A stretch of 64,000 nt of DNA from Coenobita brevimanus (Eukaryota; Arthropoda; Malacostraca; Decapoda; Coenobitidae): NCBI GenBank assembly GCA_032717465.1, contig CM064670.1, forward strand, positions 19,004,439 through 19,068,438, written 5' to 3'. Shown here one piece after another: positions 56,230 through 64,000 of this stretch. Each line of letters starts with the position of its first letter. The stretch's first letter is position 1. Position numbers and translations under genes: made by a program. The notes beneath the pieces were generated by a model. The model was not told the origin of the DNA. It was given only the letters and a program-made list of their open reading frames with translations, and made no database searches.

Positions 56230-57845
56230 TTTTTTAATAACAGAACGGAGGAAGGAAAAATAAATGAATAAAAAAAAAGATCCATACACCAGATTACTGG
56301 TGTCCTCTTTTCATAAAATATCGGTAACAGTGAGACTTGAACAGTTGTGGGTTGAAATTTGGAGGGGAACAACTCTGGGGAAGCGAGTTCCAGAGAGATG
56401 CAGTTCGGGGAATGAAAGAATTCAGATAGACAGAAGTTCTGCAATATGGCTGAGTGACATTCCAGTCATGAGCGCTACCAGATGCCCGTGTAGCACGAGG
56501 GAAGGTATAGAGAGGTGGCACCATGGACGCAACTTCGTCTGAGCATTTGCCATAAAAATATCTGTAAAATAATGCAAGGGAGGCAACATTCCTTCTTACT
56601 TGTAGGGGAGGTAGTTTATTTGTATTGGCAGGGTTGTTAATAATTCTAACAGCTTTGTTCTGAATTTTGTCTAGTTGTTTTAATGCAACCTCTCCACATC
56701 CATTCCACAAGGGTGAGCAATACTCAAGCTGAGAGTGCACATGACTCTTATAAATTATAGATAACTGCTCATCAACGACGAAGTTACGGACTCTGTACAA
56801 TAATCCAAGTTTCTTTGAGGCGGTTTTAGCAAATGATCTAACATGAAAAGTCCAGCTGAGGGCATTGTTAAGTGAGATGCCAAGAACTTCAATACTTTTG
56901 GAGATGGGAATATTAGTAGCACTAAAGGTAATGTACGAATCTGGTAATATCTGTCTATTACTAAATTGTATTTATTTAGTTTTACTAGCATTAAAAGAGA
57001 CAAGGCTGTTTTGTCCCCATTCACTGATCGTAGATAGGTCTTGATTTATGGAGATGGCTGTACTGAGTTGAAAGGTAGAGATATTAGACTTTGTAAATGG
57101 GTGTCTGAGTGTGAATGAATTGTGTAGTGTTGAGTCATCTGCATATGAGTGGATGGGATTGTGGGTGAGAGATAAGAGATCATTAATATGAACCAGGAAT
57201 AGGGTTGGCGCCATAACTGACCCCTGCGGCACGCCGACGTTAATTGAGTGGAAATTGGAATATACAGTACATCATCTACTTTTACTCTTATTTTCCTGTC
57301 ACTAAGATATGAAGAAATCAAAGGAACAAATGACGTTAGTCCATAGCAAGGGAGTTTGGACAGCAGGGAACGGTGCCATACTCTATCGAAAGCTTTAAAA
57401 ATATCAAGAGCTACTGCATGAGTTTCTCCATGCAGATCAATTGATTGATGGATGGTATGAGTTAGGAGAGTGAGTATGTCCATGGTGGATCCTTCGTGGC
57501 GGAAACCATATTGTCTATCACTAATTAAGTTGCTGGATTCAAGATGTTTAACAATGTGCTTATTAATTAAAGTTTCAAATACCTTACCAAGAGAAGATGT
57601 GACAGCTATTGGTCTGTAATCAGAGGGGTCAGAGGAACTTCCTTTCTTCGGAATTGGGTGGATATTGGCTTCTTTCCATGAATTTGGGAATAAGGAAGTA
57701 CGTATGCATAGTCTGAATAATTTAGCTAGGATAGAGGCAAGTTCAGGGGAACATTTTTTCAAAACAATTGGCGGAATTCCATCTGGGCCTGGAGCTTTGT
57801 TGGTAGGTAAATTGTCTAGGATGGATTTTACGTTTGGTTAAAATC
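56230..57845 (-). mobile_element. Jockey-type LINE (family B), 5'-truncated, minus strand
   Basis: Retains RT and C-terminus. It starts near 57845 with APGPDGIPP-equivalent coding next to an (AC)n array and ends near 56230 with GAGGACACCAGTAATCTGG (reversed) and an A-run (T-run 56219-56236). It is the best copy of family B in the window. Confidence 0.85.
56294..57762 (-). pseudogene. Family B LINE reverse transcriptase, two frame breaks
   Basis: Frame 57762-57046 gives KKCSPELASILAKLFRLC, SSDPSDYRPIAVTSSLGKVF, SDRQYGFRHEGSTMDIL and HAVALDIFKAFDRVWHRSLL, where Phe replaces the usual Ser in DISKAFD. A break near 57240 moves to PQGSVMAPTLFLVHINDL with an intact YADD (57134-57145) and SEWGQNSLVSFNASKT. 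A further shift near 56990-56800 leads to the open C-terminus (MYRVRNFVVDEQ, SQLEYCSPLWNGCGE, ALFYRYFYGKCSDE). The product would be the LINE polymerase. It is inactive because of the shifts. Confidence 0.85.
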
Positions 57846-57865
57846 GGATAAAAAGTGTTTATTTG

Positions 57866-57867
<2 letters not shown>

Positions 57868-57938
<71 letters not shown>
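57868..57938. repeat. (AC)n microsatellite
   Basis: About 70 bp of AC repeats at the truncated 5' edge of the family B LINE. Confidence 0.98.
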
Positions 57939-57941
<3 letters not shown>

Positions 57942-58229
57942 ATGCTAAAACCATAGCACCCGCTCTTGCATCACGAGCGCGGATGCAACACGGATGTAAA
58001 AAAAATTGTTTGGTTTCGAATTCCTTACACCCTTTTCTCAGCATTATATTTTGAGCATTATACTTAGATGTTAACGTGGGTTGTTACTGACACAAATTAC
58101 GACGATAATTGGGAGAAAAATTACATGCAAAAGACTACTGAAGAATGATATGCAAATATACTTCCAAGTGAGGGTTTCTTCAGTCGCCTATGCCAATGAG
58201 AATAAGGTCCAGTGTTAACACGGTAAGAC

Positions 58230-58860
58230 AAAGTAAAAGGGAATGTCTGGAGGCGAAGAAGGTGAAGAGAGAGGAATGGAGATGAGGATGAGATGATAAA
58301 TGGGGTGATGGTGGTAGAGAGTACGATGAAAGGGGGATAAGGTCTGGAGCTGGGGGTGAATGGGTGGTGAGGTTCGGGGTGAGGGGAGGGAGGGAAGTTC
58401 AGGGTGAGGGGTTGGAGTGAGGGAAGAAGTGAAAAATGTGGTGGGGGTCAGATGATGTGGGAATAAGCGGCCAGGTGAGAGATGGGACGAAGGTGGATAA
58501 GGGTAAGGTGAGGGGTGAAGCGAAGGAAAGGGAAGGGAAGGAATAGAGTGACGGGATGAGTTAAAGGGCTGGGTGAAGGAAGGACGAGACGAGGGGATGG
58601 AATGATGTACTGTAAATGTGAAAGGTGGAGTGATAAGGAATGGGGGAATGGGTGAGAGGGATAAGGGGCATGGAAAAGTGGGGTGAAGCGGGTAGAGTAG
58701 GATAATGGGGGGGGGTGAGGGGAGATAGTGAAGGTAGTATAAAGGGGAGGTGAGGGGTAGAATGAAGAATGGGATATGGGGAGGGGGTTAGGACTGAGTG
58801 AGGGGAGATGACAGAGCGAGACAAATGGTGGGACGAGTTCACGGAGGAGAAAAGATACGG
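58230..58860. repeat. Purine-rich degenerate minisatellite
   Basis: The plus strand has long G/A/T runs with GGTGAGGGGAGGGAGGGAAG and AAGTGGGGTGAAGCGGG-like units and almost no C. The minus-strand Pro/His/Ser-rich frame is an artefact. Confidence 0.8.
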
Positions 58861-59546
58861 AATATTAACTCTTACGAGCGAACATGAGACCAGTGTAACG
58901 AGCTGGCTTGGTCAACAGATGGCATTGTGGTAGCCGGTGTGTCGTCTGTTTGTTTACAAAAATTGACAGGCGCGATGCTAGGGGGCGTGGAGGTACAAAC
59001 AAACATGGCTCCAAACGCTGGACACCGTAGCATTGTTTGTGGGAAAAACCGATGAACTGGAACTAACTACGGTTTCATTTCTTCCCAAAGTACAAAAAAA
59101 GGTGCGTAAAACAGATGTGACAAACTATTATCCATAAACAAGTATGCCACGGTCTGAAATGTAGGCGCAAATTAGGAAGTCACATAGCTGAAACTGTGCC
59201 CCAGCATGTACGCCTAAGATAGGATTCTGTAGTGATAACTATGCTTCATTACACATAAAGAATAAGTTGAGCATTCATATGGGACACGTGAACTTGCTAA
59301 GGTAAAACCGCAGCATTGGCAACGTAGGATATTATTTACCGGCCCTTACATGATCAGTATTTATTGATAATATACTGTATATTTTGCCCAATTATTGATC
59401 TTGTGAAAATGACAGTGAAGATATGTACCATCTATTATATAAGGAAATTATTCGTATACCGATAACAGGAAATTGCTATTCCATGCAGGTAGGAACCATG
59501 TAATGAAATACAAATTTTCCTAAACCACATGAGGTACTTACAGTAT

Positions 59547-59583
<37 letters not shown>

Positions 59584-61394
59584 AGCAGATATCCACAGGG
59601 AAATGGAAACACGAAATAGCCCAAGCACATGGGATATTTCGTGTTTCCTTTTTCCCTTTGCGTATTAGCACATTTATGAAGTGCGTGTTAGTAAGTGATT
59701 TACACGCAGATAGATAGAAGACAGATATTGATTCATAGATGCAGATACAGACAGATAGATAGTTAGATACTGGATAGAAAGGTAGGCATACCGTATAGAT
59801 AATTAGGCAACACTGTACAGTAGATGTACTGTATGTATGTATTAATATACATATGTATTCCATTACATGCACTAGTGCACAAACTGATCTTACTCAAGCT
59901 CTGTGGTTTACTGTACGGTACATTAACGTTGACAAACCAACATATTTTAACATGTTATATAATTATGACGTTTAGTTTGTACACTGTTTAATTCGTCTTC
60001 CAGTGTAAATGTCATTACCTCTGCATGCATAATGGTATGATAAAAGCTGCCATTTATGTCACACACTTGGTAATTGCCCTGCATGTTTGTATCGTGACAG
60101 CTTAGGCATATGCAAAATGTGGTATTGTTTGAAGGTTATGTAAAGATTATGAACCACATAAAAGCTTTCCCATATGTTGCTTGTTTTCATTACACATTTT
60201 CGAATGTATTATGTAATATGACATTTTTTGCTGTATGTTGCTTGTTTTCATGACATATTTTCGAAAGTATTATGTAATATGACATTCACAAATCTCCAGC
60301 TTCAGAATCATGTAAGCTGCATTTAATTTTTTTTTTTTTTTTTTTGCATATGGTATGTTTCACACAGGTGGGGGTATTTATTGTTTTGCCAATATATCCA
60401 TAGGTAGGCCTATGTGGTAGAAGTGCGTCTGAAAACAATGGAAACCTTTTTTTTTTTTTTTTTTAAGTAAAATCAACATGATACTTATGATTAACAGAGC
60501 TAATACAAAAAACGGCAGTGGGTTTCTGTTTCCCGTCTGAATGTTTTCGGGATAATAATGTAACCAAACATGTATGTGGCGAGCTGCCCTACCTATTACC
60601 CAATTAATATACTATAATATTCTTGTCTGTATTACTAATGCATCCATACTCCGAGTCGCAGACTTTTATCACTGCTATGAATCTTTGTCGTCAAAATACA
60701 ATATATGGGACACTATTCACCACCCACATGGCATCAAAGGCGAAGGATACTCGTGCACCGTATAATTATCTACCGATAAAATTAACTTGGTTTTACGTGG
60801 TTGGTCTCTGTATCTTCCTGATTCAAAATCTAACCACTGTCTGCCCTATAACCGTTTTCTTTTTCCCGTTCTCCCCTATCTAGCTTGTGTACTAGATGGC
60901 GTGAAGGTAAGGGCCTCGCAATTTTATCGCTGAGTCGTTACTCCGAATCTTTTTCTCCTCTGTGGACGACTTATTACTAGCAAGCAAGCGCAGCAAACGA
61001 AGCGGGCAAGCGTAACGAAGCGATGTCTACGTTCAGCTGAGAAATGAGCAGCCCGTCACGACCCGGCCAGGCCCGACCCGACCCGACCGCGAAGTTCTCA
61101 GAGGCTAACAACTTCTACCGTGTGGAGAAGGGATTCTTTCAGGAAGTAACAGATACATTCAATAAATTTTGTTTTTAGTTATATATTTACTCATGAGACT
61201 AAAGAAACCCCGTGGAATCCCAACTATCCAAGGGAATGTACCGAGGGCTTCAAATGATATTCTCCACTATGGATTCGATTTTAAAAAGATTTTCTGTTGT
61301 AACACTACGTTTTCCTGCGTGAATTCTAACAATTAAATATCGAATATTACGCTCATACTGTAATTTTGCATAACGTTTTTTCTATTTTTAGGGG
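58861..61394. other. No recognisable gene
   Basis: Contains a (GA)n tract at about 59551-59581, GATA patches near 59730-59765, T-runs at about 60328-60345 and 60448-60464, a 61-bp tandem duplication at about 60175-60290, and a CpG-rich patch near 61050-61095 with CGACCCGGCC and CCCGACCCGACCC. No supported coding region. Confidence 0.5.
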
Positions 61395-62599
61395 GTGAAA
61401 TCAGCAAGGGTAATCGCCCAATTTCTGAGTGTAGATCAGATATTTGTTCTAAGATGTTTAGTGGAGAAGTATCTAGAGAAGGGAAGGAAAGTGTATGCTG
61501 CCTTTATGGACTTGGAGAAAGCTTATGACAGAATAGATAGGCAAGGTATGTGGAAGGTATTAAGAATATATGGAGTGGAGGGGAAACTGTTGAGTGCTGT
61601 GAAGAGTATGTACGAGGGAGCTAGAGTTACGGTGCGAGTGGATGGTGAGCTGAGTGAGTTCTTTGATCTCAATGTGGGACTGAAACAGGGTTGTGTGATG
61701 TCTCCATGGCTGTTTAATATATACATGGATGGGGTTGTAAAGGAGGTGCAGGGTAGGGCAGTGGATGTGGGGGTGGCTCTAATGAATGAGGGTGAGATTT
61801 GGAAGCTTCCGGTGTTGCTGTTTGCTCATGATACAGTATTGTTGAGTGAAGATGAATGGGAGTTGCAAGGTTTGGTGAATGAATTTGGGGCAGTGTGTAG
61901 GAGGAGGAATCTGAAAGTTAATGTAAACAAAAGTAAAGTTATGGTGTTTGAGAGGAATGAAGTCACAGAGTGTGCAGTGAGGTTGGATGGTGAGGATATG
62001 GAGAATGTGAGTGCATTCAAGTATTTGGGTAGTGTGATGAGTAAGGATGGAACTTTGGGGGATGAAGTGCGTGAAAGGGTACAGCAGGGAAGGAAGGTCG
62101 TTGGTACACTGAAAGCAGTGATGAGAAATAGGGAGGTGAGTATGGAAGTTAAGAAGTCACTGCATGATAGTATTGTGATCCCTACCCTGACGTATGGAAG
62201 CGAGGCATGGAAATTGCAAGAGGGGAACAAGTCAAGAGTGAGAGCAGTGGAAATGAGTTACTTGAAAGGAGCATGTGGAGTGACGTGGAGGGACAGGTTG
62301 ACGAATGAAGAAGTGAAGGAACGCTGTGGGGTGGATATGGATGTGGTTGAGAAGATTAGGAGAAATACACTAAGGTGGTCTAGACATGTGAAGAAATGGA
62401 GAATGAAAGACTGACTAAGAGGGTGTATGTGGGTGAGGTGGAGGGAGGGAGAGGGAGAGGTAGACCGAGGATGAGGTGGAGGGATGGAGTTGAGAGGTAT
62501 ATGAGGAAAGGGGGGGTGAGTTGGGGGGAGGGTAGTCAAATGGTCGGTGACAGAGCGACTTGGAGGCGTTTTGTCTGCGGCCACCCTTTGCGGGATTAG
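61395..62599 (+). pseudogene. Family C reverse transcriptase, FAHD active site and C-terminal frameshift
   Basis: A 339-codon frame (61395-62414) with palm motif AAFMDLEKAYDR (residues 36-46), GLKQGCVMSPWLFNIYMDG (95-113), active-site tetrad FAHD (143-146), KVNVNKSKVMVF, ENVSAFKYLGSVMSKDG, VIPTLTYGSEAWKL and RGACG-like ACGVTWRDRLTNEE. His replaces the first catalytic Asp (CAT at 61827-61829, one base from GAT). A one-base deletion near 62393 shifts the end; RYMRKGGVSWGEG..WRRFVCGHP continues in the next frame to 62599. The polymerase would be inactive. Confidence 0.9.
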
Positions 62600-62632
62600 G
62601 GCGTCGGGCTATAGATAGATAGATAGATAGAT
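61395..62632 (+). mobile_element. RTE-like LINE (family C), longest copy, 5'-truncated
   Basis: From about 61430 the sequence is coherent LINE coding to the stop, then the conserved terminus TTTTGTCTGCGGCCACCC, GGGCGTCGGGCTATAGATAG and a (TAGA)n tail (62611-62632). It lacks the endonuclease and N-terminal RT. It shows the parent sequence from which the 16-kb and 33-kb chimeric elements took their 3' ends. Confidence 0.9.
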
Positions 62633-62671
62633 CATTCGATCATTAGCCAAGCGTTTACCGACGCAGTTCTC

Positions 62672-62772
62672 ACCAGAAATATTGAAAGTTTACACCAAGA
62701 TGAAATTATGATGATAGGTGTATGTACAAAAGCTCTCTCACTCGTCACGCGCCCACAAAGTGCACTTTACTG
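62672..62772 (+). repeat. R4 repeat, copy 2 (about 100 bp)
   Basis: GAAAGTTTACACCAAGATGA and AATTATGATGATAGGTGTATG match 26421-26520 in the same orientation. It lies 40 bp beyond a family C LINE end. Confidence 0.75.
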
Positions 62773-62774
62773 GG

Positions 62775-63375
62775 ATGGGGTGAGGGTCAGGTTACGGTGA
62801 GGGGAGGGGTGGGTGACAGGCGAAGTGAGGGGACAGGTGAGATGTGGGGTGAGAGGTGGGTGTTGAGTGATGAGAGGTTAAGTGAGCGTTGAGACTTGGG
62901 GGAGGGGAGGGGAAGGGGCGGGGTGATGGGTACGGTGAAAGGTTGGATGAGGGGAGGGATGAAGGACAGGTTGATGGGTGGAATATGGGATGGAGCTAAA
63001 GGAATGGTGACAGGCAACATGAGGGGCAAAGTATTGGCTGGAGTGAGAGGTGGGATGCATGACTGGGTGAGGGATGGAATAAGGTGTGGAATAAGAGACA
63101 GGATGATAGGTAAGGCGAGGAGTTGGGTCAGTCGTGGGGTGAGGGGCAGAATGATGGGTGGGTTTAGGGGTTTGATGAAAGGTAGGGTAAAGGGTGAAGG
63201 AGGATTGGAGTGAAGGGTAAGTAGGGAGAGCATGAGGGTGAAGGGTGGAGTGGGGAGTGTGGTAATGGGAAGAGTGCGAGGAAGGGTGAAAGATGGGATG
63301 CCTGGTGGGATGAATGGTGTGATAAGTGGCAAGATGAGAGAGAGGTGGGGACATGGTAAGGCGTGAGGTGAGGGG
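62775..63375. repeat. Purine-rich degenerate minisatellite
   Basis: Plus strand of GGGGTGAGGGTCAGGTTACG / GGGATGAAGGACAGG-type units of about 15-20 bp, with strong G-over-C bias. The frames on both strands are composition artefacts. Confidence 0.8.
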
Positions 63376-63875
63376 CGGCCCGGTACTCTTCTACCCTAGC
63401 CTTATAAGGACCTCCTCGGTCGTAGCCTACTTACTCGAGTAACTAGACCAAAGTATCTTGTCAGCTTTGGAAGATTTATTGCAAATATTCTTCAGTGATG
63501 TACTTTGACTGTTACCTTATATATTCACTTATGTTTTAAGTATTTTCCTCTAATACCGACTTGCTATGCATAAACAACACAAAAAAGAGAGCATTAATTT
63601 GTCATGTGTAGAAATAAGATGTTAATGGCGAGGAACTAGAAAATCTCCTAAGCTAATGACATCAGGACCCCACTGGACCAAGTTACTTTCCCGCATGGAC
63701 ATTTGTAACCTGCCATAAGTGACAGGTCATAATATATAAGTCAGGGAATCAGTACCATACTGTATTTTCTCTCTGCCGTATATATATAATATTTTGACAT
63801 TTTTGTTACAACCAAATTTTTCTTATAGAGATGACACTATTACCATAAAACTCCAAAAGGTCTCTATCTATCTAT
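63376..63875. other. No recognisable gene
   Basis: Nothing supportable; a short (TATC)n-like tract lies at about 63862-63878. Confidence 0.5.
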
Positions 63876-64000
63876 ATACCTAGGCTGCTTCCCCCAAGGA
63901 AAGGGAGGTAGCCGAGACAGGACGACTCACTCTCCATTTACTCATCCATTCAAACACATTTATTCGCATCTTAGCCCCAAAGGGGAGAACGGACAGATCC
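63876..64000 (-). mobile_element. R5 SINE-like repeat, copy 2, runs off right edge
   Basis: GCTTCCCCCAAGGAAAGGG, GGTAGCCGAGACAGGACGAC and CGGACAGATCC match the copy at 48694-48960. The element continues past the window. Confidence 0.7.

Overview
The window looks like repeat-dense intergenic DNA from an arthropod, most likely a decapod crustacean (a crab-like genome). This is inferred from the mix of Jockey-type and RTE-type LINEs, tRNA-derived SINEs, mariner/pogo/hAT DNA transposons, and very long (AT)n, (AC)n and (GAT)n arrays. I found no intact host protein-coding gene and no real RNA gene. Nearly every long open frame is a decayed transposon gene, a microsatellite read as protein, or a shadow of one of these.

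Layout. 0-9 kb: a Jockey-type LINE tail, a degenerate tandem repeat, a second Jockey-type LINE split by a hairpin-ended repeat, and a 1.4-kb pogo-like DNA transposon nested inside an older MITE. 9-15 kb: (AT)n arrays and several copies of one ~0.5-kb SINE-like family (called S1 here), two of them head-on around a (TAA)n/(TTA)n core. 15.8-18.1 kb: a chimeric retroelement with perfect 13-bp target-site duplications, then a LINE interrupted by a tRNA SINE. 19.6-23 kb: two more S1 copies, a tRNA-Ala-like SINE, a mariner with two nonsense codons, and a fold-back element with 60-bp arms. 24-34 kb: diverged LINE fragments, a purine-rich minisatellite, and a second chimeric retroelement with its own duplications. 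34-41 kb: LINE tail, a second tRNA SINE, two hAT-like non-autonomous elements. 41.7-48.3 kb: an RTE-type LINE on the minus strand split by a 3.4-kb Jockey-type LINE on the plus strand. 49-58 kb: an RNase H-bearing LINE fragment, a SINE carrying an internal 33-bp VNTR, a near full-length Jockey-type LINE and a third Jockey-type copy. 58-64 kb: purine-rich minisatellites and the longest uninterrupted reverse transcriptase frame (339 codons), whose active site is mutated.

How the parts relate. LINE tails end in specific microsatellites: (TAGA)n for one family, (GAT)n for another. At least one SINE carries the same ~30-bp 3' end as a LINE in this window, so the region appears to record a LINE supplying its machinery to SINEs. 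The elements also serve as landing sites for one another. Every reverse transcriptase or transposase seen here is broken by frameshift, nonsense codon, truncation or an active-site substitution.
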